NCBI RefSeq assembly: GCF_002607855.1
Contig: NZ_AWQQ01000041.1
Coordinates: forward strand, 1 to 52,015
DNA from: Desulforamulus profundi
GTDB lineage: Bacteria > Bacillota_B > Desulfotomaculia > Desulfotomaculales > Desulfotomaculaceae
Length of the DNA: 52,015 nt
Direction: 5' to 3'
Shown: one piece after another, positions 34,428 to 43,162 of the stretch
Layout: every line of letters begins with the position of its first letter
Position numbering within the stretch: position 1 is the first letter of the stretch
Program-made: the position numbers and the translations under genes
Notes under the pieces: model-generated
Told to the model about the DNA's origin: nothing
Database searches by the model: none
The model's input: only the letters and a program-made list of their open reading frames with translations

Positions 34428-35789
34428 CTAGTTGGTTTTAACCGGTGTTGTCCCGGGTTGTGTCATGGGAAGCCCTTGCGTCTTGGCTGCTTCAGCAGGC
34501 AGCTGAATATCAATTTTTGTGCCGTAGTCCTTGTATAAGAAATTAAAATTTGCAGTAAGGGATTTCAGGGGGAAGGGCTTACCCTCAAATTTATCGGCAA
34601 AAACAATTACGGCCGTGGCATTCAACTGTTCAGCATACAAATTTTCCTTATTAATAAGAATCTTGCCAACCATGTTGATGCCACGAATCATGCTGCCGGA
34701 CTGTTCAAAGCTTTTGATCATTTGCTGATTCAGTCCTGACTGGGCACCCACCATGTTCATGAATTGGGCCAGGTTGGGAATGTTGCCAAAGAAGGACAGC
34801 TCGAAGAAAGTCTTTTCTCCTACCTTTTTCTCCCCAAGCAGACGGTAGTGGAAATACTTATCAAACTCCCTGGGAAGCTGCATGAATTTGGACTGCTGCT
34901 TCATCAATTCCATAAAATTAGGGACAGAACCCTCCGGCATTTTGATCCATGTGACTTTGGATGTCATGGGATCTTTAATTTTCATAAACATGCCTTCGGC
35001 CACCATGTACTGTTCCACTTCCATCGGGGGGATGGTCTGGGGCAGACCGGCCATGGTCATGGTAAACTGCTGGTGCAGGCCCTGATCCAGGTTCATTTCA
35101 TAATTTACTTTGGCTTTCATACCAATATAAGCAGGTAGGCCCTGGACGGGAACTGCAGGGTTGGCCTTCATGCTCATGGACATATCGCCGGTACCGCGCA
35201 TGGTTTTAATCACTGCCTGGGTAGCCTGACTTTTTTCCATAATTTCTTTGGCTTCTTTGGCTGTGCCGAAGACCTTGTCCAGCAGCGCTGCTCCCTCGGC
35301 GGGGGTCAGGAAAGCATCCGGTTTAACGGTGGGATCCACAATACCTTCCTTAACTAACCAGGTGAAGGGTACAAAGGCCCAGTGACTGTTGGGCACCGGG
35401 CTGGGCAGCGGGCCGGGAGACTCAACCCCGGGCAGGCCGAGGACACGGGAAAGCATAACCGCCGCCTGGGCCTGGGTAACTGGCAGGTCCGGGCTGATGG
35501 TATTTTTTGGTGTACGGCTGATTACACCGGCCACCAGAGCTGTTTTCATGTCATTGGCGTACCAGGCACCGGCAGGTACATCCAGGGGTAAAGAAACCGG
35601 CCAGGTGGGTGCAGGCAGTTCGGCAGCTTGCACCAGCATGGATACAAACTCCGCCCGGGTTAAACTTTGGCCGGGCTGCTGAAGCTTATTCAGTAAGGTG
35701 GTTTGTAATTCTCCGGCAAAGACTGACGAAGTAAACAGGGTCAACAAGAAAAAGAGGGAAAATATTAGAACTAAGCTACGTTTAAGCAC
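34428..35789 (-). CDS. SLH-domain protein with C-terminal lipoprotein-like (LolA/LppX-type) domain
   Basis: The roughly 453-residue secreted protein starts at GTG 35789, which follows AAAGGAGG; the ATG at 35822 would sit upstream of that ribosome site. A signal peptide spans residues 1-25 with VFA cleavage. SLH-like repeats cover about 30-180 (LTRAEFVSMLVQAAEL, PVTQAQAAVMLSRVLGL, FVPFTWLVKEGIVDP). Residues about 195-445 are beta-rich with a repeated Met bias (TGDMSMSMKANP, EQYMVAEGMFMKI). This resembles the half-barrel of LolA/LppX-like or DUF6612 proteins that bind lipid or hydrophobic ligands. The likely place is the cell wall. The ligand is unknown. Confidence 0.78.
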   Translation of the reverse strand: MLKRSLVLIFSLFFLLTLFTSSVFAGELQTTLLNKLQQPGQSLTRAEFVSMLVQAAELPAPTWPVSLPLDVPAGAWYANDMKTALVAGVISRTPKNTISPDLPVTQAQAAVMLSRVLGLPGVESPGPLPSPVPNSHWAFVPFTWLVKEGIVDPTVKPDAFLTPAEGAALLDKVFGTAKEAKEIMEKSQATQAVIKTMRGTGDMSMSMKANPAVPVQGLPAYIGMKAKVNYEMNLDQGLHQQFTMTMAGLPQTIPPMEVEQYMVAEGMFMKIKDPMTSKVTWIKMPEGSVPNFMELMKQQSKFMQLPREFDKYFHYRLLGEKKVGEKTFFELSFFGNIPNLAQFMNMVGAQSGLNQQMIKSFEQSGSMIRGINMVGKILINKENLYAEQLNATAVIVFADKFEGKPFPLKSLTANFNFLYKDYGTKIDIQLPAEAAKTQGLPMTQPGTTPVKTN

Positions 35790-35992
35790 TTTTAAAATTC
35801 CTCCTTTAGGAAAATTTCCCACAGGGGTGACCGTACCTGCTGTAGGACGGGAAAACCATATTTTTCCCCATAATATAGACGTATCAGTCTTCGGAATTGT
35901 AACGAAAAAACTTTAAATTTGAATAAAAAATTAGCGTTAAACATTTCCGGATAGGGGATAATAAAAAAAAACCAAAAACAGGGGGTCTTATT

Positions 35993-36385
35993 ATGACACT
36001 ACCCCGGGGGATGCGTTCCCTTCTGGCATATTTTCCTTCCAGTACCAGGGCGGAAGGCGCTGTGCAAGAACTGAAAAGCATGGGCATCAGTGAGGTTTCC
36101 CTGGACAGAGTATCCAGATACGGCACCACCGCAAATGCAATACTCAACAATCCTATCAATAATGCCGAGACCCTGACCGGTTTAACCATGTTTTCCGCCA
36201 ATACCAGCAGGCTCATGAATACAGATACCCGGATTTTAATGTCTGCCGATCCATCCAACTACGCCATGGCTGCGGACAATTACGGGGTGGCCGGGGGCAA
36301 AGCCTTTCTGGTAACGGTGGTAACCACCGATCAGATGGGTGACAAAGCTGCCCGGGTGCTGGAGAAGCATGGCGGGTCGCTCTAG
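35993..36385 (+). CDS. YflT-like stress-associated small protein
   Basis: This 130-residue soluble protein opens with LLAYFPSSTRAEGAVQELKSMGISEVSLDRVS. That pattern of a beta strand, a helix and a second beta strand is seen in YflT/general-stress 'flavin-like' domains of Firmicutes. A variable middle follows, then GGKAFLVTVVTTDQMGDKAARVLEKHGG, which repeats the fold's second half. Activity is not known for this family. A GGGGGTC site precedes ATG. The next small gene begins 26 bases later with a strong ribosome site and the two probably share a transcript. Confidence 0.6.
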   Translation: MTLPRGMRSLLAYFPSSTRAEGAVQELKSMGISEVSLDRVSRYGTTANAILNNPINNAETLTGLTMFSANTSRLMNTDTRILMSADPSNYAMAADNYGVAGGKAFLVTVVTTDQMGDKAARVLEKHGGSL

Positions 36386-36411
36386 CTCTGCCAAGCCAAG
36401 GAGGTGTCATG

Positions 36412-36606
36412 ATGGAAAAGGATCAGGTAAGGGACCTTGTAGAAGTAACTGCGCCCAGGACGGGATTTCCCAGAAGCACTTTCACGGATTTGCAGGTGGA
36501 TGCCTTTAACTCAAAGTATATCGACAGCTATGATGAGGCACTGGACCTGTTGGAGGAACATGACATCACGGTGGCCAAGGGCAAATACAAGTGGAAAGAC
36601 CGCTAA
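36412..36606 (+). CDS. Small conserved-looking hypothetical protein
   Basis: The 64-residue acidic protein follows AAGGAGGTG with two adjacent Met codons; ATG 36412 has the better spacing. Sequence features are VEVTAPRTGFPRSTFTDLQ, then YIDSYDEALDLLEEHDITV, and a basic C-terminus KYKWKDR. No membrane helix or Cys is present. I recognise no family. Its stop codon lies inside the loop of the terminator that follows, and it is probably cotranscribed with the YflT-like gene. Confidence 0.6.
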   Translation: MEKDQVRDLVEVTAPRTGFPRSTFTDLQVDAFNSKYIDSYDEALDLLEEHDITVAKGKYKWKDR

Positions 36607-36620
36607 ATGCGGTCTTTCTT
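36596..36620 (+). terminator. Terminator containing the stop codon of the small gene
   Basis: AGACCGC-TAAAT-GCGGTCT is followed by TTCTTCTT. The loop includes the TAA stop of the preceding gene. Confidence 0.7.
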
Positions 36621-36727
36621 CTTATGGGGGTCTGACCCCTTTTTCCTGTTTATTCCAGGCAGCCTTTGTTTGTTAGTTTCAGGTTTTGGTTATACTGACC
36701 GCAAGACTTTATTCCGGAGGGACTTGC

Positions 36728-37684
36728 GTGAAAAAGGTTGTCAGTGTCAGTCTGGGTTCATCCAAGCGCAACCATACGGTCCGGGTGGAATTGCTGGGGG
36801 AGGAGTTTGAAATCAGCCGCCTGGGAACCGACGGGGATATCCATAAGGCCATCTCCGTTCTAAAAGAATTGGACGGCAGCGTGGATGCCATCGGGTTGGG
36901 CGGCATTGACGTTTATTTGTATGCCGGCAACACTCGTTATGTATTGCAGGACGGCCTCCGTTTACTGGAAACGGTGAAAAAGACGCCGGTGGTTGACGGC
37001 AGCGGTTTAAAAAACACCCTGGAAAGGCAGGCAGTAGAATACCTGGTCCAACAGGGGCTGATTAAAAAAGATGCCAGGGTGTTGATGGTCAGCGCCATGG
37101 ACCGCTTTGGCATGGCCGAGGCCCTGGAGAAGGCGGGTTGCCGTCTCACCCTGGGAGATCTGGTGTTTGCCCTTGGCATCCCCATTCCTATCCGCCGACT
37201 GGACAAGCTCCAGAGCATTGCCGCCAAACTGATGCCGGTTGTTTCCAGGCTGCCTTTTCAATTTATTTATCCCACCGGCCAACAGCAGGACAAACATCCC
37301 CGTACCGGTTCCAACAGGTTTGCCAGGTATTACCTGAAGGCGGAAGTTGTGGCGGGGGACTACCATTTAATCCGGAAATACCTGCCCGAAAAATTGAACG
37401 GCCAGTTATTTTTAACCAATACCACCACCCGGGAGGATGTGGAGGAACTGATGGAGCGAGGTGCCGGTATGCTGATTACCACCACCCCGGAATTTCAGGG
37501 GCGCACCTTCGGCACCAATGTGATGGAGGCGGTTTTCCTCGCCCTGCTGAACAAATCTTGGGAGGAAGCCACGGTAGAGGATTATACCAACCTGCTCAAG
37601 CAATTAAACTGGCAGCCCAAGATCATAAAATTTCACAGAGAAGCCCTGGTGCTGGAGCCGGCAACGGCAGGCAAATTGGGTTAA
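36728..37684 (+). CDS. Conserved Peptococcaceae protein, 'quinate 5-dehydrogenase'-like
   Basis: The 318-residue soluble protein starts at GTG 36728 behind GGAGGG. Blocks seen are VVSVSLGSSKRNHTV, DAIGLGGIDVYLYAG, TPVVDGSGLKNTLERQA, VSAMDRFGMAEALEKAG and FLTNTTTREDVEELMERG. I remember near relatives in Moorella and Desulfotomaculum being labelled quinate 5-dehydrogenase. I see no clear NAD-binding GxGxxG, so that name may be misleading. The repeated Gly-rich turns suggest an alpha/beta fold. It is monocistronic and closed by a strong terminator. Function should be treated as unknown. Confidence 0.65.
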   Translation: MKKVVSVSLGSSKRNHTVRVELLGEEFEISRLGTDGDIHKAISVLKELDGSVDAIGLGGIDVYLYAGNTRYVLQDGLRLLETVKKTPVVDGSGLKNTLERQAVEYLVQQGLIKKDARVLMVSAMDRFGMAEALEKAGCRLTLGDLVFALGIPIPIRRLDKLQSIAAKLMPVVSRLPFQFIYPTGQQQDKHPRTGSNRFARYYLKAEVVAGDYHLIRKYLPEKLNGQLFLTNTTTREDVEELMERGAGMLITTTPEFQGRTFGTNVMEAVFLALLNKSWEEATVEDYTNLLKQLNWQPKIIKFHREALVLEPATAGKLG

Positions 37685-37688
37685 GCAT

Positions 37689-37727
37689 AAAAAACCCGGT
37701 GCGGGTCAAGTTCCCGCACCGGGTTTT
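37689..37727. terminator. Bidirectional terminator
   Basis: AAAACCCGGTGCGGG pairs perfectly with CCCGCACCGGGTTTT between convergent genes. Confidence 0.9.
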
Positions 37728-37730
37728 GGT

Positions 37731-38686
37731 TTACAGTCCCAGGGTTTGATACATCTTGCTGTCCACGCAGTTATCCATGGGCAGACCGTTGGCTTTACGG
37801 AATTTTTTAATGGCAGCTTCCAGACCGTAGCCAAAGATGCCGTCCACCTTTCCTTCATAATATCCCAGCCTTTTTAAGGTGCGCTGCACTTCAAAGACAT
37901 CCGATCCCCTGTCCCCCCGTACCAGCTTTTTGTGACCCTGCCCGGGCACTCCGAAGGGGCTGCCGATCACATACACGGGAGTTCCCCCGGGAATCCAGGG
38001 ATAAAGCTGCTCCACACTGGAATTGTGCATGCGAATGCAGCCATGACTGGCGTAACTGCCGATGGAAAAGGTTTATTGGTGCCATGAATACCGTATTTGC
38101 CCCAGGGGACATTCAGTCCCAGCCACCGGGTACCGAAACCTGTGCCCCAGTTGGTTGCCTTGTGGACCACCTGCCAGGTTCCCACAGGGGAGGGGGTAGA
38201 GGGTTTGCCACAGGCGATATTAAATTGTTTGTAGGGTTTGCCGTTGGCCATCACCGTCAGTTTTCGCTTGGTTGTGTCAACGATAATGGCAATCTCTCCC
38301 GAGGGCGGCGGGATCTTCTCCGTTTTGGCCACAGGTTTTTCAATACTGAGGGCCAGGGCATGCCAGGTTTCCCAGTTTACCACCGCATCGTCCTTTAAAT
38401 CATGATCCCGCTGAAACTGTCTTACCGCCTTTTGTGTGAGGGGACCGTAAAAACCGCTGATGGAACCGTCATAGTAACGGATCGCCCTTAATTCCTCCTG
38501 CAGATTTTTTACATCTTCCCCCTGCACCGGAGGGTTGGCAGGGATGAGCGTGCGGTCAATGTCTTCATTGAAGGGACAATAATTAAAAACCGTATCCTGT
38601 TCCTGTGCGGCACAAGGGGTGCCGAAAAGATTTAATAACAAGATAGCAAGAAAGATACCTGTTACAATTTTCAGGGGTCCTCTCAA
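37731..38686 (-). CDS. L,D-transpeptidase with peptidoglycan-binding domains (frame broken near 38068)
   Basis: The reconstructed exported protein is about 318 residues. A signal peptide spans residues 1-27 (CAAQ end). A PG_binding_1 domain covers about 55-120 (DVKNLQEELRAIRYYDG, KAVRQFQRDHDL). The YkuD catalytic domain spans about 135-255, with GKYGIHGTNKPF and, after one restored T at about 38068, SIGSYASHGCIRMHN holding the catalytic Cys. A second PG_binding_1 lies at the C-terminus (VFEVQRTLKRLGYYEG). It should cross-link or attach wall peptides through a Cys acyl-enzyme. Start TTG 38686 has GGAGGGA upstream. It is divergent from the amidase gene. Confidence 0.87.
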
Positions 38687-38960
38687 GTAGAATCCCTCCA
38701 TAAAAATGTTGTCTGCCGGCCGGAAAAAATCAGCATCATATAAAAATATTTACCTTTACGTAACCTCTTATGCGAGTTTTTTACAACAAAAACCAATTTA
38801 CCATACCAAAGAGATTTTATTTGTCGTAATAAAAACATAAAATCTGAATTTTAGAAGTTATTCCTGTTTCTACCGCTCAGACTGCAACAAAAACAAGAAA
38901 TTTTTCGTCAATTAAGTAGAAATTTTTCTAGGTATGTAATTTTGCAAAGTGGTGGTGGAT

Positions 38961-40989
38961 ATGACGTTTAAATTTGGCAACCTTTTTTTTCGCTACGCCG
39001 CCCTGGTGGGGCTGGGGTTAACCCTTATCTTTAACCCCTTTGGAGGTACGGGCCCGGCCCAGGCGGCCCAGGTGGCCACGGTGAATGCGGACAAGCTTAA
39101 TTTGAGAAGCGGCCCGGGGACCATACTGCACTGGCAGGACAAGTGAATAAAGGTGATAAGTTGCCGGTCATCGGTAAGAGCGGGGACTGGTACCAGGTTC
39201 AGGTTGGCGGGAAAACCGCCTGGGTGGCAGGCTGGTTGGTGGGGGTTCAGGAAATTGCCAGTCCCTCAAGGGGAGCTGCCGGCGCCCAGAGTAAAGTGGC
39301 TGTGGTGACAGCGGACAGCCTGAACGTAAGAAGCGGTCCGGGCACCCAGCACGGGATCGCCGGGAAGGTGAAAAAGGGGGACCGGCTGGCTGTATTATCC
39401 CAGAGCGGGGACTGGATTAAAGTACAATCAGGCAGTACCACCGGCTGGGTTGCCAGCTGGTTAGTCAAGGTACAAAATGCCCCCGCAGCGCCGGTTAACA
39501 CACCGTCAAGTCCCCCTGCCGCAGGCAGCGGCAAGGTTGCGGTGGTGACAGCGGACAGCCTGAACGTAAGAAGCGGTCCGGGCACCCAGCACGGTATTGC
39601 CGGGCAAGTAAAAAGGGGGATCGGCTGACTGTATTGTCCCAGAGCGGGGACTGGATTAAAGTACAATCAGGCAGTACCACCGGCTGGGTGGCAAACTGGC
39701 TGGTATCTGTACAAGCCGTACAAAATACACCCGCCAAACCTGCCGCCCCTCCGGCCAATTCTGCGCCGGTTCCTGGTATCCAGGTGGCTGTGATAAATGC
39801 AGATAATATCAACTTGAGAAGCGGCCCGGGAACCCAGCACAATGTGGCCGGACAGGTCAGCAGAGGCGTTCGCTTGCCGGTCATCAGCCGGTCCGGGGAC
39901 TGGGTACAGGTGAGCCGGGAGAATGGTTCCCCGGCCTGGGTGGCAGGTTGGCTGGTTTCCTTCGTGGACCAACCGGAGCCCCCCCAACCGCCGCAGGATG
40001 ATAAGAGCTGGTTGCCGGGGCCTCAACCTGAACCGGGGAGCGGTCAAGAACCGACCCGGGAACCGGACAAGGAGTACATTCCGGAAGCTAAACTGGTGGA
40101 TGTTCAGATTTCAGAGCAGAGCGATCGTACCTACATAAACATCGTTAGTGACCATGACATTGAATATAACACATTCACCTTGTCCAATCCCTTCCGTTAT
40201 GTGGTGAATTTAAGGGATGTCTACCTGGACAAAACCCCGGAAATCATCCCGGCCGGTACGAATCTTGTGCAGCAGGTGAGGACGGGTTTCAGTAAGGACC
40301 CCTACATTTCACGGCTGGTGTTGGACTTAAAACAGGCCGCCAGGGTTAAGGTCAGCCTGTCGTCGGACAAAAAGGCCCTTACCCTGGAGATCAGTAAAAT
40401 CTCGTACAGCGACGGGCTGGCAGGCAAGAACGTCTTCCTGGATGCCGGGCACGGCGGCTATGACAACGGGGCCTCGGGTAAAAACGGTCTGAGAGAGAAG
40501 GACGTCAACCTGGATATTACCCTGAAGGTGGCTGAAATCCTCCGAAAACAGGGTGCCAATGTCTTCTTCAGCCGTTCTGACGACACCTTCATTGACCTTT
40601 ACGAACGGACCCGCATGGCCAACGACCAAAGCGCCGATGTTTTTGTCAGCATTCACAGCAATGCCAACCCCAATACTGCCATTGGTGGCACCTCTACCTA
40701 CTACTATGCGCCACCTGCCATACCGGCGTTGTATGAGCAAAGGGATGACCGCAGGCGGCTGGCCGAGGATGTGCAAAGGGAGCTGGTGGGAGCTCTGGGA
40801 CGCCGGGATATCGGCGTATTGCAGGCCAACTTTGCGGTACTGCGTACCAGTATCATGCCCAGTATTCTAATTGAAACCGCCTTTGTATCCAATGCCGAGG
40901 AAGAAGCGTTGCTTGGTGCGGAAGACTTCCGGCAAAGGGCCGCCGAGGCCATTGCCAGAGGCATCAGTGCCTACTTTAGCGGACAATAG
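38961..40989 (+). CDS. N-acetylmuramoyl-L-alanine amidase with four SH3b repeats and AMIN domain (frame broken near 39125 and 39612)
   Basis: The reconstructed exported protein is about 676 residues. A signal peptide (to about 36, AQAAQ) is followed by four bacterial SH3 repeats, each with LNLRSGPGT or LNVRSGPGTQH and SGDWxxVQ. A Pro-rich linker, an AMIN domain (about 375-480) and an Amidase_3 domain (about 490-676) come next. Zn-site motifs are LDAGHGGYDNGA, LREKDVNLD and FVSIHSNAN, with the catalytic Glu in LIETAFVSN. It cleaves the bond between MurNAc and the stem peptide. Two one-base losses, one in an A run, break the frame within the SH3 part. ATG 38961 follows GGTGGTGG; GTG 38949 is an alternative. 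Confidence 0.9.
39290..39715 (+). repeat. 240-base internal near-identical repeat in the amidase gene
   Basis: The segment from GTGGTGACAGCGGACAGCC through the SH3 repeat occurs at about 39298-39470 and again at about 39538-39710, offset 240 bases. Long stretches are identical in DNA, not only in protein, while the flanking first and fourth SH3 repeats are divergent. Confidence 0.8.
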
Positions 40990-40991
40990 TG

Positions 40992-41031
40992 AAACAGGCC
41001 CGGTGAGTCGAACCTCACCGGGTCTGTTTTT
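40992..41031 (+). terminator. Terminator of the amidase gene
   Basis: AACAGGCCCGGTGAG and CTCACCGGGTCTGTT form a long stem followed by TTTTTA, immediately after the amidase stop. Confidence 0.88.
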
Positions 41032-41175
41032 ATCCATGCGGATATGTTTCCCTTGTGGCAAGGGTATAAAAAAGTTGAAGAAGTTCCAGCTTAAAAGGAG
41101 GAACAATTTACAAAATAGGAGAAACTAGAGAAAATCCTTTGTCTAAGTTAAGTTTCTACATAGGAGGTCTGCCGT

Positions 41176-41610
41176 TTGGTAGAAGAGAAAAAGCAACTAA
41201 CCTTAGTATTAGGCGTTATCGGGGCGGACGTTCATGCGGTGGGAAACCGCATTCTGGAATATGCTCTCACTGAAGCAGGATTCAAGGTGGTTAACATCGG
41301 CGTTATGGCGTCCCAGGAGGAATTCATCGCCGCCGCGGTGGAAACCAATGCCGACGCCATTTTGGTGTCTTCTCTTTACGGTCACGGGGAAATTGACTGC
41401 CGGGGCCTGAGGGAAAAGGCGGTGGAGGCAGGCATTGGCAGTATCCGAATGTATGTGGGCGGTAACCTGGTGGTAGGAAAACAAGACTGGGGCGAAGTGG
41501 AGAAGAAGTTTATCGGTATGGGCTTTGACAGGGCGTATCCCCCGGGAACCATGCCCCAGGATGCCATTGATGACTTGTTGAGGGATTTTGGTTTTACCCA
41601 GAGATGCTAA
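41176..41610 (+). CDS. glmS: Glutamate mutase (methylaspartate mutase) sigma subunit
   Basis: GlmS is the small B12-binding subunit of adenosylcobalamin-dependent glutamate mutase. The 144 residues start [19 protein letters not shown], holding the DxHxxG motif whose His replaces the lower ligand of cobalt. They continue with [33 protein letters not shown] and [10 protein letters not shown], which form the B12 fold. The TTG start follows ATAGGAGG. It is the first gene of a run with glmL, glmE and methylaspartate ammonia-lyase. A second orphan AAAAGGAGG lies 80 bases upstream in the leader. Confidence 0.95.
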   Translation: MVEEKKQLTLVLGVIGADVHAVGNRILEYALTEAGFKVVNIGVMASQEEFIAAAVETNADAILVSSLYGHGEIDCRGLREKAVEAGIGSIRMYVGGNLVVGKQDWGEVEKKFIGMGFDRAYPPGTMPQDAIDDLLRDFGFTQRC

Positions 41611-41622
41611 GGGGGGACCGGC

Positions 41623-43011
41623 ATGGAACTGGCCCTGTTAATCGACTTTGGCAGCACCTATACCAAGGTCACGGCGTTGGATGTGGAGGCGGTCGAGGTC
41701 ATCGCCACAGCCAAAGGGCTTACCACTGTGGATACCAACATACTGGAGGGCCTGGAGCAGGCCCTGGAGGGGATTAAACCTCGTTTTGGCGGTGTGCTGC
41801 CCGAGTTTCAACACCGCCTGGCCTGCAGCAGCGCTGCCGGAGGACTGCGCATGGTGGCCATCGGGCTGGTCAAGGAACTCACGGTGGAGGCGGCCCGGCA
41901 GGCCGCCCTGGGGGCAGGGGCCAGGGTGCTGGGAGTGTTTGCCCACCAGCTGACCGCTGCGGAGATTGAGCAAATTGACGCCAACTGTCCGGATATTATC
42001 CTGCTGGCGGGAGGAACAGATGGGGGAAACAAAGACACCATCCTGCACAATGCCAGAATGCTGGCTGCCGCCCGGTGCGGCAATACCATTATTGTGGCAG
42101 GCAACAAGTCCGCTGCGGAGGAGGTCCGGGATATCCTGGTGCAAGCCGGCAAGGACGTGCGGGTGACCGCCAATGTGCTGCCGGAATTAAACAAGTTAAA
42201 CGTGGAACCCGCCCGGGAAACCATTCGCGCCACCTTCCTGGAAAAAATCGTGGAGGTCAAGGGCCTGCGGCGGGCGGAAAGATATATTCAGGGAATTTTA
42301 ATGCCCACCCCGGCGGCGGTGCTGAATGCGGCCAAACTGTTGGCCACAGGCACCGGGGAGGAGACTGGCTGGGGCGACTTGGTCATTGTCGACATCGGCG
42401 GCGCCACCACCGATGTTCATTCCCTGGCCGAAGGACACCCCACCCGGTCCGGGGTCACTTACAAGGGTCTGCCGGAACCCTTTGCCAAGCGCACGGTGGA
42501 AGGAGACCTGGGCATGCGGGTCAGCGCCTTGTCCCTGCTGGATACAGTGGGGGCCCGGAAACTGGCTGCGTTGTCCGGACTGCCGGAAGAAGAGGTAGTT
42601 TCCTATGTTCATGCGGTGCATGGCAACGTGGAACTTCTGCCGGCCGGTGAAAACCAGTGGAAAATCGATACCGCCATGGCCCGGGTGGCCACGGATCTGG
42701 CGATGGAGCGGCACGCCGGCACATTGGAAACCGCCTGGACACCCATGGGCGCCATGTACATCCAACATGGCAAGGACTTAACCCAGGTGCCCTACCTGGT
42801 CGGTACCGGCGGGGTGATTGTGAACCATCCCAACCCCGGTGAAATATTACAGGGGGCCCTTTACAAGCAAGAACAGCCCACCGTGCTGCGGCCCCAAAAA
42901 CCAAGGATGATGCTGGATAAGGATTATATTCTGGCCGCTGTGGGACTGCTGGCGGAGGTAAAGCCAACCGCGGCACTGAAGTTGGCGAAAAAATATATGG
43001 TGGAAATATAA
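41623..43011 (+). CDS. glmL: Glutamate mutase repair/chaperone protein MutL/GlmL
   Basis: GlmL belongs to the actin-like ATPase fold. It is thought to reactivate glutamate mutase by exchanging damaged cobalamin. The 462 residues have phosphate-1 motif LLIDFGSTYTKV (5-16), SSAAGGLRMVAIGLV (about 66-80), the ILLAGGTDGGNKD block (about 126-138) and VIVDIGGATTDVHS (about 254-267), matching ASKHA nucleotide-binding motifs. The start is 12 bases after glmS with GGGGGG. It lies between glmS and glmE, the usual order in Clostridia. Confidence 0.95.
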   Translation: MELALLIDFGSTYTKVTALDVEAVEVIATAKGLTTVDTNILEGLEQALEGIKPRFGGVLPEFQHRLACSSAAGGLRMVAIGLVKELTVEAARQAALGAGARVLGVFAHQLTAAEIEQIDANCPDIILLAGGTDGGNKDTILHNARMLAAARCGNTIIVAGNKSAAEEVRDILVQAGKDVRVTANVLPELNKLNVEPARETIRATFLEKIVEVKGLRRAERYIQGILMPTPAAVLNAAKLLATGTGEETGWGDLVIVDIGGATTDVHSLAEGHPTRSGVTYKGLPEPFAKRTVEGDLGMRVSALSLLDTVGARKLAALSGLPEEEVVSYVHAVHGNVELLPAGENQWKIDTAMARVATDLAMERHAGTLETAWTPMGAMYIQHGKDLTQVPYLVGTGGVIVNHPNPGEILQGALYKQEQPTVLRPQKPRMMLDKDYILAAVGLLAEVKPTAALKLAKKYMVEI

Positions 43012-43145
43012 TTGGCCGTTAGCCATTAGTCATTAGCCTTTTTATCTGTTATTCAATAGTGAAGAATAATAAGCGAGCGAATGCCTATTAATTTAAATTC
43101 CCATCACAAGAACCAACAAGCCAACAGCCAAAGGCCAATGGCCAA
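43011..43145. repeat. Intergenic inverted-repeat element between glmL and glmE
   Basis: ATTGGCCGTTAGCC (43011-43024) pairs with AGCCAAAGGCCAAT (about 43126-43139) at 11 of 14 positions. Short tandem TTAGCCATTAGTCATTAGCC units sit in the left half and GCCAACAGCCAAAGGCC units in the right. It looks like a relative of the element at 25272-25384. It separates two genes whose products form one complex. Confidence 0.5.
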
Positions 43146-43162
43146 AAAGGAGTGAAAAGCAC

